Of a stretch of 64,000 nucleotides of DNA, positions 42,378 through 51,678 are shown in pieces. Positions within the stretch are counted from its first letter, which is position 1. Every line of letters begins with the position of its first letter. The notes beneath the pieces were generated by a model. That model saw only the letters and a program-made list of their open reading frames with translations, did no database searches and was not told where the DNA came from. Origin of the DNA: Clostridia bacterium (GTDB taxonomy: Bacteria; Bacillota; Clostridia; Oscillospirales; CAG-382); assembly GCA_017549365.1 (NCBI GenBank), contig JAFYUZ010000016.1, positions 1 through 64,000 on the forward strand, read 5' to 3'. Both the position numbers and the translations under genes were made by a program.

Positions 42378-43223
42378 TCAGACAGTGTAATCAAAGCTTC
42401 TCATAAGCTTACTGTATACAACGAGAAGGTCGTTTCTGATAGCTTCGGGAATGCCGTGGCTGATGCTTGTTTCACTGGAAATGCAACCGTCAAACCCAAT
42501 GTCGCAAAGTCCCTGTTTAAAGCTCTTCCAGTTGATCTTGCCGTAATAGGGGGGCAGATGCTGGTCGCGTTCACCGTTGTTGTCGTGGATGTGCAGAACT
42601 TTGAGAAGATTTCCGCACAGTCTTACCATTTCTCCGCTGTCGTCACCTGAAACACAGCAATGACCGGTGTCAAGGCAGATGAAGAAATTGTCGTAGTTAA
42701 GCTCTTTTACAAAATCAACGATGGCGGGGATCCCTGCAAGCTTGTGTCTTTTTGTGGGCATATTTTCGATGCAGATATTTACGTTGTAATCCTTTGCATA
42801 TTCGCAAAGAGCGCTGAAAAATCTTCTGTTTTCTTCGCGGGCAAAGGCGGGGTCAGTCTCTTCGCCCCAAGCATAGGGCATTTGGGGATGTACCACGAGG
42901 TTTCTGCCGTCGCCGAGGATGTCGGTGGCTCTGACACAGCGCTTCAACCATTCGAGATTGCGGTCGGTGTCTCGCCAATCGTCGCCTGCGGGCCAGGTGC
43001 CGTGCACCTGCGAGAAGGTGATGCCTGCTTTGTTTGCCTTTTCTTTGATGGGAAGAAGAGCCGCTTTAAGCTCGTCGTCGTTCATCGAGTAGTAGGGGTG
43101 GTCGGGGCGGGATATTCCGCCAAAATCCGCACAGGTAAATCCGTGGGAAGCCATTTTTTCATAATCTGCGTCTGTTGTGCCGGGGGCATAATATGCGCTG
43201 TCGCACATTCCTATATTAAGCAT
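42378..43223 (-). CDS. Sugar phosphate isomerase/epimerase (AP endonuclease 2-like TIM barrel)
   Basis: A 281-residue TIM-barrel protein of the xylose-isomerase-like superfamily. The metal ligands are visible at strand ends: CIENMP (Glu near 151), CLDTGHC (Asp and His near 185-188), LHIHDN (His near 212) and SSETS (Glu near 257). VHGTWP near 74 is a typical second-strand motif. It probably interconverts a ketose or inositol derivative. It is 12 bases downstream of a VOC gene, a frequent partnership in sugar catabolism. The substrate is not deducible. Confidence 0.85.
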   Translation of the reverse strand: MLNIGMCDSAYYAPGTTDADYEKMASHGFTCADFGGISRPDHPYYSMNDDELKAALLPIKEKANKAGITFSQVHGTWPAGDDWRDTDRNLEWLKRCVRATDILGDGRNLVVHPQMPYAWGEETDPAFAREENRRFFSALCEYAKDYNVNICIENMPTKRHKLAGIPAIVDFVKELNYDNFFICLDTGHCCVSGDDSGEMVRLCGNLLKVLHIHDNNGERDQHLPPYYGKINWKSFKQGLCDIGFDGCISSETSISHGIPEAIRNDLLVVYSKLMRSFDYTV

Positions 43224-43235
43224 TTTTGTCTCCTT

Positions 43236-43640
43236 TCAGACCTGTTTGAAAAATTCGAGCTGTTCGCCCGAAGGACCGAGAACGAAAGCGATGCGGATCG
43301 CTATCTTTTCGGGGTAAGAATCGAGCGGAACGGTTTTGGGTTCCTTGAAAGGTGTGGCGCCTGCCTTAAGGGCGATTTCGTATGCCGCGTCAACATCGTC
43401 ACAGCACATGGCAAAGTGCATATATTTTCCCTCTGCCTGATATTCGTCCGAGCCACCTGCAAAAAGCTCGAGTCTTCCGCCGTCGCCAAGGTCGAACATC
43501 AAAACGCTTTTCTCGCCCTCGCCCCATCCGACTATTTCCTTAAGACCGAGAGCTTTGTAAAATTCCTTTGACTTTTCAAAATCGTTTGCTTTGAGGGCGA
43601 TGTGGTGAAAACCGAGCCCTTTTATGATATCGTTTGCCAT
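43236..43640 (-). CDS. VOC-superfamily (glyoxalase-like) protein
   Basis: A 134-residue single-domain VOC protein with paired beta-alpha-beta-beta-beta units. FHHIALKANDFEKSKEFY opens the first half, RLELFAGG carries a probable metal Glu, MHFAMCCDDVDAAYE opens the second half and GPSGEQLEFF carries the last Glu. This is the lactoylglutathione-lyase/epimerase pattern. The start is the ATG at 43640, with GGAGG 9 bases before it; the longer reading begins upstream of that site and is unlikely. It is the first gene of the leftward VOC-isomerase pair and shares a divergent control region with the MBL hydrolase gene. Confidence 0.83.
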   Translation of the reverse strand: MANDIIKGLGFHHIALKANDFEKSKEFYKALGLKEIVGWGEGEKSVLMFDLGDGGRLELFAGGSDEYQAEGKYMHFAMCCDDVDAAYEIALKAGATPFKEPKTVPLDSYPEKIAIRIAFVLGPSGEQLEFFKQV

Positions 43641-43750
43641 AGCAAAAACCTCCATTGATTATTATTTACATTATATACTTAAAAACCCCTTTTTTCAAGG
43701 CTTTTTTTGAGTATAATAATAATTAATACAAAAACAAAAGGAGATTATAG

Positions 43751-44530
43751 ATGAAATTTCATATGTATGGCACCTGCGCCGGAACAGAGCCTTTGCGCGG
43801 ATGGCGCCACCTTTCTTTTTCGATAGAGCGAAACGGACTTCAGTATTTTTTTGATGCCGGCGAAAGCTGTGCCTACAACGCATATATAAACGGCATTGAC
43901 GTTGCAAAAACCAGAAGAGTGGTTATTTCCCACACACACATGGACCACGTGGGCGGGCTTGCAAATCTTCTTTGGTACATAAGAAAGCTCGACTGGCACA
44001 AATACAGCGAACCCTGTCCGCACATTGACGTTCACATTCCAAATCTCGAAACCTACGAAGGTATCATGAAGATACTTAAAAACACCGAGGGCAATTTTGT
44101 CTGCAATTTTGAGATCGAGCCGCATCAGGTGTATGACGGACTTGTTTTCGAGGACGAAAACCTTCGCGTTACTGCTTTTCACAACACTCATCTGCCCCAT
44201 GCCGACGGGGAGGATTGGAGATCGTTCGGCTATCTTATCGAGGGGGACGGCAAGAAGGTGTTTTTCACAGGGGATTACGGCAAGGTTTCGGATTTTGCCG
44301 AAATTCTCAAAGAAAACGAGATAGATCTGCTGCTTATTGAAACGGGACATCATTCGAGCGAAAAGACGGCAAATACATTGAAAGAAGCGGGAGTTTGCCC
44401 GAAGATGCTCGGATATATCCACAACGGCGAGGATGTTCGAAACAATCCCGAAAACGCCATCCGTGTTACCGAAGAGATCCTTGGCACAAAGGTGGTTGTT
44501 TTCACCGACAACATGGATTTTGAACTGTAA
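43751..44530 (+). CDS. MBL-fold metallo-hydrolase
   Basis: A 259-residue metallo-beta-lactamase-fold protein. SHTHMDHVGG (60-69) is the HxHxDH zinc motif. HNTHLPHADG near 140, FTGDYGK near 176 and LIETGHHSSE near 200 give the remaining ligands in RNase Z/PhnP-like order. Two further His residues near the C terminus (LGYIHNGED) fit a phosphodiesterase or hydrolase of the Lactamase_B_2 group. Cytosolic. A TATAAT at 43712-43717 is the likely -10 box, though no good -35 box is seen. Substrate unknown. Confidence 0.82.
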   Translation: MKFHMYGTCAGTEPLRGWRHLSFSIERNGLQYFFDAGESCAYNAYINGIDVAKTRRVVISHTHMDHVGGLANLLWYIRKLDWHKYSEPCPHIDVHIPNLETYEGIMKILKNTEGNFVCNFEIEPHQVYDGLVFEDENLRVTAFHNTHLPHADGEDWRSFGYLIEGDGKKVFFTGDYGKVSDFAEILKENEIDLLLIETGHHSSEKTANTLKEAGVCPKMLGYIHNGEDVRNNPENAIRVTEEILGTKVVVFTDNMDFEL

Positions 44531-44612
44531 AAAAGAGTAAGTCAAAAAGAAAGGGAACCCGACATGGTGCTTGCGGTAGAGCAGTATGAAATTGAAAATA
44601 CCTACCGACAGG

Positions 44613-44652
44613 AAAAGGACGAGAAATTGCTGAAATTTCTCGTCCTTTTTTC
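44613..44652 (+). terminator. Intrinsic terminator downstream of MBL gene
   Basis: AAAAGGACGAGAAATT pairs with AATTTCTCGTCCTTTT over a short loop (44613-44648), then ttc. It is strong in both directions. Confidence 0.85.
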
Positions 44653-44684
44653 TTGACAAGCACTGCTTCTGTGTCCACAGAAGC

Positions 44685-44905
44685 TATTTTGTCGATATGC
44701 CGTCGCTTTGCTCGGCTCGATATATTTGCCTTGCAGCAAATTCGATATGTTTTCGCTATGTTCAAACTCGATATGATATAAATCCGCGCTCACGCAGTGA
44801 GCATATCGAGTGCGACAGCGCATATCAAACGCGTTAGCGTATATCGAAAATCCGCATTAGCGGATTTATATCGATGCGTACCTGCTCTATGGCAGGTACG
44901 CTACG
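44685..44905. repeat. Large mosaic cgatat palindrome array (copy D)
   Basis: At least eight mini-palindromes in a row. Left units are led by tcgatat (arms such as GCCG/CGGC, ATTTGC/GCAAAT, GTTT/AAAC). In the right half the same spacer appears inverted as atatcga (GCTCAC/GTGAGC, TGCG/CGCA, ACGC/GCGT, AAATCCGC/GCGGATTT, GCGTACC/GGTACGC). The array as a whole therefore has a switch in spacer orientation near 44805. It fills most of the 394-bp gap between the MBL gene and the ABC operon. No reading frame is supported. Confidence 0.75.
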
Positions 44906-44924
44906 GGGTTCCCTTGTTTTTTGT

Positions 44925-47141
44925 TTATTGCTGCTTCAAAAGCGCTTCTTGCTGGGCGGTGACAAGGTGGTAATAGATGCCCTTCTTGTCAATAAGCTCG
45001 CGGTGTGTGCCGAATTCCGCAAGTCTGCCGTGGTCAAGAACCACCAGCTTGTCGGCGTTGCGCAGGGTAGAAAGTCTGTGGGCGATGGCAAAGGTGGTGC
45101 GATTTTTGACGACCTTATTAATGGCGTCCTGAATAAGCTTTTCGGTTTCGGTGTCAAGAGCCGCTGTTGCCTCGTCAAGAATGAGTATGCGCGGATCGTG
45201 AATAAGTGCACGGGCAATGGCGATTCTCTGGCGTTCTCCGCCTGACAGAGAAAATCCCTTTTCTCCGACCATGGTGTTGTAGCCCTCGGGGAGATTGAGG
45301 ATAAATTCATGCGCGTTGGCAAGCTTTGCGGCGTTTATGATCTCTTCGTTTGTGGCATAGGGGTTGGCATAGCGGATGTTGTCGCGCACAGAGCCCGAGA
45401 AAAGGTGGGTCTCCTGCAACACAACGCCCATCTGCGAACGCAGAGCGTTTTGCGAAATATCCTTTATGTTTACGCCGTCAATTCTTATCTCGCCCGAGCT
45501 TACGTCATAAAGACGCATGATTAGGTTGATAAGAGTGGTTTTTCCACAGCCCGAATGACCGACGATGCCGATCATTTCGCCCTGCTTGATCTCGATGTTG
45601 ATGTTTTCAAGAACGGGGTTGTAGGAATCGTAGCCAAAGGTCACGTTTTTGATGCTGACGTCGCCTTCAATGCGGATATCGATGGGAAGTCCGATGTCGG
45701 AAACCTCGGGTTCTTCCTCGAGGATCTCAAAAATCTTGCTTAACGAGGTGGTGAAAAGCGAGATATTGTTGGGAATGGTGGTTATCTGCATCAGAGGCTC
45801 GTAGATGATCTGCGAGTAACTTGTGAACTGATTGAGGGTACCTACCTGCATGGTGCCGCCGAAAAGCAAAATGTTTCCGTAGAGGATTATGAGATAGTTA
45901 CCAAAACCGATGACCCAACCGACGATGGGGAAGAAGGTATCGTAAAATTTAGAGTTGGATTCGTCCTGATTTGCCTGATTGTCGGTGCATTCGTTAAATT
46001 CGCCGACGGCGGCTTTTTCGTTGCCGTAGGATTTGACAACGCGCATACCGTCAAGAATGTCCTGAAGCTTGCGGTTTGTGCGCTGACCAAGCACCCATGC
46101 GCGCACGTTGCGGCGGCGCATCACTTTGCGGAAAAGGGTTATTGCCGTAACGGCTATCGGCACGGGTACAAGCACAAAAAGGCTCATAAAAGGATCCATC
46201 ATCAAAAGAAGCACAAGGGCAAGAACAAACGAGAAGAGCTGGGCGAAATATGTGGGCAAGAGGTTTGTCATAAAGTTTTGCACCACGTTTACGTCGTTGT
46301 TTATTCTTCCCATAAGGTCGCCGGTGGATTTTTTCTGGATCGAGGACATCGAAAGAGTCTGGATCTTTTCAAAAAGCACAGTGCGCAGCATCTGGGTGAA
46401 TTTGTTACCCGAGATGGAGGCAATTCTGTTGCGCACAACAACGGTGGCTCGGTGGAAAATGTCGAGCGTGACGATGCACAGGATTATTGTGATAAAGTGT
46501 ACGAGAGTTTCGCTGTTTCCGATGTCAACAGACGGATTCTGGATGAAGTTGTTGATGGCGATCTTTTGTATTACCGGCAGAATAAATCTGAAGGCAACCG
46601 AGATCATAACCGTGATAAGGGGCACGAGCATCATCAGACGCAGACCCTTGGTCATTGCCCAAAGCTTTTTGTAAACCACCTTTTTGTCCTGACAGTAGGG
46701 GCAGAAATGGGTGTTTGAAATAAAAGGTCTGTTGCATTTGGGACAGAATTTTTCGGGTTCGCTGTTGGTTATGGGCTCGTTTGATGCGCGCTCTGCCAAA
46801 AGCTCGCACGCTTTTACCATAACGGTGTATCTGGGCATATGTCGCGCCGTGACAAAGCGGCAAAGCAGAGTTGTGTCGCCGTCCACCTTGGCATAAAAAC
46901 CGCAGGAGCCATAGAGTATTTCTGTGGAAAAATCTGAGCATCTGGAAAGATCGAACTTGTCATCGAGCTTTTCGCCGCGGATCTTATAGATATATTTGTC
47001 GGTAAAGACCATATATCCGTCGTTTATAAAGCTGTCGCCCTCGATGTTGAAGGGCAGACAGTACATAAGCTTTTCGTCGTTTGAGCGCGCCTTTTCAAAA
47101 ACTTCTTTTTGCTTTTTCGGCAGCTCATATAAAAGTTTCAT
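44925..47141 (-). CDS. ABC exporter with N-terminal sensor-like domain and zinc ribbon
   Basis: A 738-residue ABC half-transporter. Residues 1-125 are a soluble domain I do not recognise. A zinc ribbon follows with Cys133, Cys136, Cys147 and Cys150, then six membrane helices (about 165-450). The ATPase has Walker A GHSGCGKTT, the Q-loop VVLQETHL, the signature LSGGERQR, Walker B ILILDEAT and switch His in AHRLST. It is the third gene of a leftward operon with the DUF1854 gene and a related ABC gene. NCBI names this pair cyanophycin-associated in other species, but no cyanophycin gene is seen here. It probably forms a heterodimer with the other exporter. Substrate unknown. Confidence 0.88.
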   Translation of the reverse strand: MKLLYELPKKQKEVFEKARSNDEKLMYCLPFNIEGDSFINDGYMVFTDKYIYKIRGEKLDDKFDLSRCSDFSTEILYGSCGFYAKVDGDTTLLCRFVTARHMPRYTVMVKACELLAERASNEPITNSEPEKFCPKCNRPFISNTHFCPYCQDKKVVYKKLWAMTKGLRLMMLVPLITVMISVAFRFILPVIQKIAINNFIQNPSVDIGNSETLVHFITIILCIVTLDIFHRATVVVRNRIASISGNKFTQMLRTVLFEKIQTLSMSSIQKKSTGDLMGRINNDVNVVQNFMTNLLPTYFAQLFSFVLALVLLLMMDPFMSLFVLVPVPIAVTAITLFRKVMRRRNVRAWVLGQRTNRKLQDILDGMRVVKSYGNEKAAVGEFNECTDNQANQDESNSKFYDTFFPIVGWVIGFGNYLIILYGNILLFGGTMQVGTLNQFTSYSQIIYEPLMQITTIPNNISLFTTSLSKIFEILEEEPEVSDIGLPIDIRIEGDVSIKNVTFGYDSYNPVLENINIEIKQGEMIGIVGHSGCGKTTLINLIMRLYDVSSGEIRIDGVNIKDISQNALRSQMGVVLQETHLFSGSVRDNIRYANPYATNEEIINAAKLANAHEFILNLPEGYNTMVGEKGFSLSGGERQRIAIARALIHDPRILILDEATAALDTETEKLIQDAINKVVKNRTTFAIAHRLSTLRNADKLVVLDHGRLAEFGTHRELIDKKGIYYHLVTAQQEALLKQQ

Positions 47142-47177
47142 ACCGTCACCATGCCTTTCGGGTAGGTCTTTTTGTTA

Positions 47178-47789
47178 TCAGAGATAGATCTCGATCTTCT
47201 TAAAGCTTGCTTTGTCAAGCGCCTCGGGCGAGGGAATTATAAAGCAGTTGCCGTCCATATCCGAAATAAGGACACTACCGTTTTCAAGCTTGCGGAAGTT
47301 GGAGTAAGGATTGTTGAGGACAAAGGTGGTCTTTCCCGCACTGGTCATGGCTTCGCAATAGGAATAGCCGAATTTTTCCTTCATGGAATAGATCTTTGTT
47401 ATCTCGGGGGTAAAATATCTCCTGTCAAGCTCGGTGTTCAAAAGCTCCACCGTGGCTTTGTCGAAATCCGCAAGATTTTTTATCATGCCGATCTCGGCGC
47501 CGTTTCCGCGGCGCTTGGTGTTGGGCTCGCGGATGGATATGTATTCGTCGGGGTTCGAAACGGGGAACGAGCGGATTATGACAACGCGCTCAAAGGTTTC
47601 GGTCTCGCCGTTTTCGTTTTTCAGTTCAAGCGAAACAAGTCCGCCGGAAGACAGGAAAAATCTGGCGTTTTCCATGGTCAGCGGCACGCTTTCGCGCTTG
47701 TTGAACATCGCCTCTATTTCTTCGTCGGTGTAATCTTCGGTCACCTTCGGCTTTGTGTCGGCCTTTTTTGTTTCTGTTGCTGTCGGCAT
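47178..47789 (-). CDS. DUF1854 protein
   Basis: A 203-residue soluble protein. The core (about 75-200) contains DEYISIREPN, GAEIGMIKNL, ELDRRYFTPEITKI, KEKFGYSYCEAMTSAGKTTF and SVLISDMDGNCFIIP, which match DUF1854 proteins encoded between ABC exporter genes. The first ~70 residues are a low-complexity Lys/Thr/Glu-rich extension that is not typical. It sits between the two ABC genes with gaps of 27 and 36 bases, so the three are made together. It is presumably an accessory subunit or substrate-handling factor (inference). Confidence 0.8.
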   Translation of the reverse strand: MPTATETKKADTKPKVTEDYTDEEIEAMFNKRESVPLTMENARFFLSSGGLVSLELKNENGETETFERVVIIRSFPVSNPDEYISIREPNTKRRGNGAEIGMIKNLADFDKATVELLNTELDRRYFTPEITKIYSMKEKFGYSYCEAMTSAGKTTFVLNNPYSNFRKLENGSVLISDMDGNCFIIPSPEALDKASFKKIEIYL

Positions 47790-47816
47790 TAAAATTCTCT
47801 CCTTTCGGTCGGGAAC

Positions 47817-50393
47817 TTAAAGTCCCTGCATTACCCTGTTCATCTGTTCGTTTTGCAGGGTGTAAAGGTTGTAATACACGCCTTTTCTTTCGAGCAGTTC
47901 TTCGGCTGTGCCCATTTCCACAAGCTCGCCGTGCTCTATTGCCATGATGTAATTGCAGTTTTTCAGGGTTGAAAGTCTGTGGGCAATGGAAATTGTGGTT
48001 CTGCCTTCGATAAGCTTGTCGATGGCGGCAGAGATCTGCTTTTCGGTTTCGTTGTCCATGGCGGCGGTTGCCTCGTCAAGAATAAGGATAGACGGCGACA
48101 TCAAAAGCGCACGGGCAATCGAAATTCTTTGTCTTTCTCCGCCCGAAAGCGAACGCGAACCGATACCTACCATTGTTTCGTATCCCTCGGGCAGACGCAT
48201 GATAAAATCGTGGGCGTTGGCGGCGGTTGCCGCGGCAATAACCTCCTCCATGGTCGCCTCGGGCTTGGCATAGCGGATGTTGTCAGCTATCGTTCCGCCG
48301 AAGATAAATACCTCCTGCGATACAATCGAAACGTTTTTGCGCAGAACGTCAAGGCTTATGTCCTTTACGTTCACTCCGTCTATCGAAACGGTACCCGATA
48401 TTACGTCATACATACGGGTGATGAGGTTTGCAACGGTTGATTTTCCCGAGCCGGTGTGTCCCACAAGACCAACGTGGTCGCCTTTTTTGATATCAAAGGT
48501 GATGTTGTTAAGAATGGGGCGGTTGGGGGTGTAATGGAAGCAAACTCTGTCAAACGAGATGTTGCCCTCGATCTTTTCGGGCTTGTGGGGGTCTTTTGCA
48601 TCGGTGATATCGGGAACTGTGTCGAGCACCTCAAACATTCTTTGCGCCGAGTTTATGGTGTCGGTGATAAGGTTGGTGAAGGTCGAGAAAAAGTCGAGCG
48701 GACCAAAGATCATTCCGAGATATCCGATGTACGTGGCGAGCTGACCATAGGTCATTTTTCCGCCCATAACGGTGATACCGCCAAATCCCCATATCGCCTG
48801 CGAGGTGATGCCGATGAGAAGACCGACAACCGGGAAGAGCAGCACCGTGATAAGGTTTGTGCGAAGGTTTGCCTTACAAAGTTTTTCGTTGTAGTTGATG
48901 AAACGGTTGGTTTCGTCGGCTTCTTTTGCAAAAGCTTTTACAACGCGCGCGCCACCCAAAACGTCGCCGAGCATGGCGTTGAGCGAGGAGGATCTTCTCC
49001 ACTGGCGGGAATAAGAGCTCCACAGTTTCGGAAGCATGAATCTGAAAAGGCAGATGATGATGGGGATGGGGATGAAAACGATAAGGGTAAGTCTTACGTT
49101 GATCGAGAAAAGGAATATCGTAAGACCGACGAAATTGAGAACGTTTACGATAAGGTAAGGAATACCGCCGGTGTAGAAGTTTTTGATCTTAACGGCGTCG
49201 TAGTTTACTCGTGTAACAAGGCGTCCCGTCGGGTGCTTGTTGAAATATGCTATTGAAAGATCCGACATTGCCTTGAAAATATCGGTCTTCATGTTTTGGG
49301 TGACGCGGGTGGACATGTGCGCGTTGGCGCGGTTAGAGGTGATGCTGACACACAGCGAGACGATTGCCAAAAGCACGATCACGGCGACGACGGCGTAGAC
49401 GTTTGAAATGTCGCGGAGTCTGCCGGTAACCTGCACAGCCTTTGGCGAATCCTTTTTGTTGCCGGTTATCACAAGGTCGTATCTTTGTTCATCGTCGGGG
49501 GTGGTATCGTCGGCATAAACGTAGCTTGCCGTGCCGTCCGAGTCTTGTGACAAGACGAATTTTCCGTTTTCCGCCTCGTCGTAGTAGTAATATTTTCTGT
49601 TTGTCAGAACCGTCAGAAAATCGCCGATTTTGCCGAAGAAGCCGTCGCTTTCAAGTTTAAGCTCTTGGTGCTCGGCAAAAACGTTGGGATCGGTGGTTGA
49701 AACGACCTGGTCGTACATCAGCTGACCTGTAAGTATCGGTGACATCAGCGAGATCATTGATGACAGCACAAGACAGATGACAAGGGTGAGAAGCTGCAAT
49801 TTGAAAGGCTTGAAATAGGTCAAAAGGCGGACAAGAAGACCTTTGCGGTTTACGCAGTTTGTACAGATCCTGCGGGTCTGGTCTTCGTAAACGGTGCCGC
49901 ACTTGGGGCACTTTGCGTGGAACTGCTCGAAGATCGGGTCGTCCTCGGTGACTGTCTCGCCCACGTTCAGACGTTCCCAGATGTGTACAAAAGCAAAAAG
50001 CCTGCCCTTACACGCGTTCGTACAAAAACCGATAATCTCTGTTTTTCCCTCTTTTGCGGCGCTTTCGCATTCTCTTTCAAACTCTTTTTCGCTTGTTCCT
50101 TCCGAAAAAAGGATAGGTTCTTTTACCGCGTATGCAAGCAAGGCATTCGAGGTGCAGTAGTTATCTATGTACGGATTTACGAGCATGGCAAGCTCAAATT
50201 CATCGTATTTTTGTTTTCCTGTGTCGTATCTGCAAAGGCGTTTTCGCTTTTTGTCGATCGCAAGGATTGTTTCGCCAAAATTTCCGTCGGTGTCAAGGTC
50301 AAAGCGGATGGCGGCGAGGATATCGTCCTTTTCAACACCGTGTCCGGCAAAAATTCCGCTTTGTTCTTCGGTCAGAAAATATACAGGCAACAT
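47817..50393 (-). CDS. ABC exporter with N-terminal domain, zinc ribbon and large extracellular insertion
   Basis: An 858-residue ABC half-transporter, first gene of its operon. A soluble N-terminal domain (1-155) precedes a zinc ribbon (Cys162, Cys165, Cys177, Cys180). Between the first two membrane helices there is an unusual insertion of ~110 residues (about 215-325), rich in Asp, Tyr and Glu and presumably extracellular. The ATPase is complete: GHTGSGKST, QEVFIFGG, LSGGERQR, ILILDEAT, AHRLST. Pairing with the 738-residue exporter is likely. It is larger than standard exporters (~580 residues) because of the two extra parts. Confidence 0.88.
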   Translation of the reverse strand: MLPVYFLTEEQSGIFAGHGVEKDDILAAIRFDLDTDGNFGETILAIDKKRKRLCRYDTGKQKYDEFELAMLVNPYIDNYCTSNALLAYAVKEPILFSEGTSEKEFERECESAAKEGKTEIIGFCTNACKGRLFAFVHIWERLNVGETVTEDDPIFEQFHAKCPKCGTVYEDQTRRICTNCVNRKGLLVRLLTYFKPFKLQLLTLVICLVLSSMISLMSPILTGQLMYDQVVSTTDPNVFAEHQELKLESDGFFGKIGDFLTVLTNRKYYYYDEAENGKFVLSQDSDGTASYVYADDTTPDDEQRYDLVITGNKKDSPKAVQVTGRLRDISNVYAVVAVIVLLAIVSLCVSITSNRANAHMSTRVTQNMKTDIFKAMSDLSIAYFNKHPTGRLVTRVNYDAVKIKNFYTGGIPYLIVNVLNFVGLTIFLFSINVRLTLIVFIPIPIIICLFRFMLPKLWSSYSRQWRRSSSLNAMLGDVLGGARVVKAFAKEADETNRFINYNEKLCKANLRTNLITVLLFPVVGLLIGITSQAIWGFGGITVMGGKMTYGQLATYIGYLGMIFGPLDFFSTFTNLITDTINSAQRMFEVLDTVPDITDAKDPHKPEKIEGNISFDRVCFHYTPNRPILNNITFDIKKGDHVGLVGHTGSGKSTVANLITRMYDVISGTVSIDGVNVKDISLDVLRKNVSIVSQEVFIFGGTIADNIRYAKPEATMEEVIAAATAANAHDFIMRLPEGYETMVGIGSRSLSGGERQRISIARALLMSPSILILDEATAAMDNETEKQISAAIDKLIEGRTTISIAHRLSTLKNCNYIMAIEHGELVEMGTAEELLERKGVYYNLYTLQNEQMNRVMQGL

Positions 50394-50448
50394 TTAAGGA
50401 TCACTCCTTTTTCTGTCGAATACGGAAAAAATCTTTTCCGTTTCGGGC

Positions 50449-50477
50449 ATTATAACATTATGATGAAAAAAATTCAA
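50449..50477 (-). promoter_or_regulatory. Promoter of the ABC-DUF1854-ABC operon
   Basis: On the minus strand TTGAAT (50477-50472), 17 bases, TATAAT (50454-50449), 56 bases before the ATG. AAAGGAG lies before the start. The 326-bp gap up to the AraC gene is otherwise without features except the divergent promoter at 50660. Confidence 0.65.
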
Positions 50478-50659
50478 CTGTCAAAACAGACAAAATATAT
50501 TTTTTTATTTATCTATTTTGACATATATTTCAAAAGGGGCGTTTTTTTGTTGCAAGGCGTGTTTTTTTGCAGAACGGAAGGAATGTCGGAAAATGACAGT
50601 TTTTTTATAAAAAATTGTCATTTTAAGATGTCAAAAAGCGATTTTTGTGAAAAAAACGC

Positions 50660-50688
50660 TTGACCACGGCACATTTGGTTGCTATAAT
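50660..50688 (+). promoter_or_regulatory. Promoter of the AraC gene
   Basis: TTGACC (50660-50665), 17 bases, TATAAT (50683-50688), 32 bases before the ATG. Confidence 0.75.
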
Positions 50689-50719
50689 CATAGGGTGATA
50701 AAAAACAAAGAGGAAATCT

Positions 50720-51589
50720 ATGATAAACGAAAAAATGGAGATCTTTCGCGATAATCAGCTGGCGGTTTCGGTGCAACACAGCATCAACGTAAACCAGTTC
50801 ATCACTGTGCCCCATCTGCATTATCATTATGAGATATACTACAACATCAACGGCGGAAAAAGCTTCCTTATAGAAAACGAGTTTTACGAATGCGGTCCGC
50901 GCGATCTTTTTGTTATCCCCAAAACCCACATTCACAAGGTGGTGGCAGAAAAAAATCTGCCCTACGAAAGATGCGTTATCCACATTGACGACGAGATCAT
51001 CTCGTCGGTCAATTCCATGCCTCAGATGAATTCCTGCCTGTCGTGGCTTGACGAGGTGGGAACAAAATATCCCCGAAAGGTCCGCCTTTCGCAGTCGCGC
51101 CACGAAAAATTTATGATGCACATACGCGAGTACGACCGTCTTGACGAGGCGGGCAACGAGCTGATGCTTTATTCAAAACTTCTCGAGATACTTGCCTTTG
51201 CCCGCGCGGAATTTGGCGGCAGTCCCTGTGATGACAAAAGCGCCGTCCCCGAAAGCTGGTCGGACAAGGCGCTGGGATATATTGAAAAAAATTTCAGAAA
51301 GATCAGCGTTTTGGGCATTGCCGCAAGCCTTTACGTAAACGAGGACTACCTGAACAAGGTTTTCAAGGCGGAAACGGGCATTACCCTTAACAACTACATA
51401 ATCCTTCGCAAGATCGCCGAGGCAAAAAAGCTTTTGTATCTCGGTCATTCGGTGAAAGAGACCTGTGTTTTATCGGGTTTCAACGATTATGCAAACTTTA
51501 TCCGCACCTTCAAGCGCATTGAGGGTTGTTCGCCCGGAAGTTTTGAGATCCGAAAAGCGACCTCAGAGGTTTTTAATTCGAAAAAATGA
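50720..51589 (+). CDS. AraC-family transcriptional regulator
   Basis: A 289-residue regulator. The N-terminal cupin half has PHLHYHYEIYYNI near 31-43 and DLFVIPKTHIHKV near 62-74. The C-terminal AraC/XylS half starts near 178 with KALGYIEKNFRK and contains ISVLGIAASLYVNEDYLNKVF, VKETCVLSGFNDYANFIRTFKR and GCSPGSFEIRK. It has its own promoter and terminator and lies directly upstream of the three SLH/beta-helix genes, which makes them its likely targets. Ligand unknown. Confidence 0.88.
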   Translation: MINEKMEIFRDNQLAVSVQHSINVNQFITVPHLHYHYEIYYNINGGKSFLIENEFYECGPRDLFVIPKTHIHKVVAEKNLPYERCVIHIDDEIISSVNSMPQMNSCLSWLDEVGTKYPRKVRLSQSRHEKFMMHIREYDRLDEAGNELMLYSKLLEILAFARAEFGGSPCDDKSAVPESWSDKALGYIEKNFRKISVLGIAASLYVNEDYLNKVFKAETGITLNNYIILRKIAEAKKLLYLGHSVKETCVLSGFNDYANFIRTFKRIEGCSPGSFEIRKATSEVFNSKK

Positions 51590-51592
51590 CAT

Positions 51593-51631
51593 AAAAGAGA
51601 TGTAAAAACGGGTTTTGCATCTCTTTTTTTC
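51593..51631 (+). terminator. Terminator after the AraC gene
   Basis: AAAAGAGATGTAAAA pairs with TTTTGCATCTCTTTT (one G-T pair) and runs into a T-tract. Confidence 0.8.
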
Positions 51632-51678
51632 TTTTGTCGCAGGGCTCAAAATATAGACAGACTTTTTTGAAAAAGTTG

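Noticed and set aside
44685-44905. CRISPR array
   Set aside because: The repeated element is only 6-7 bases, the intervening parts are themselves palindromic and of unequal length, and no cas gene is present.
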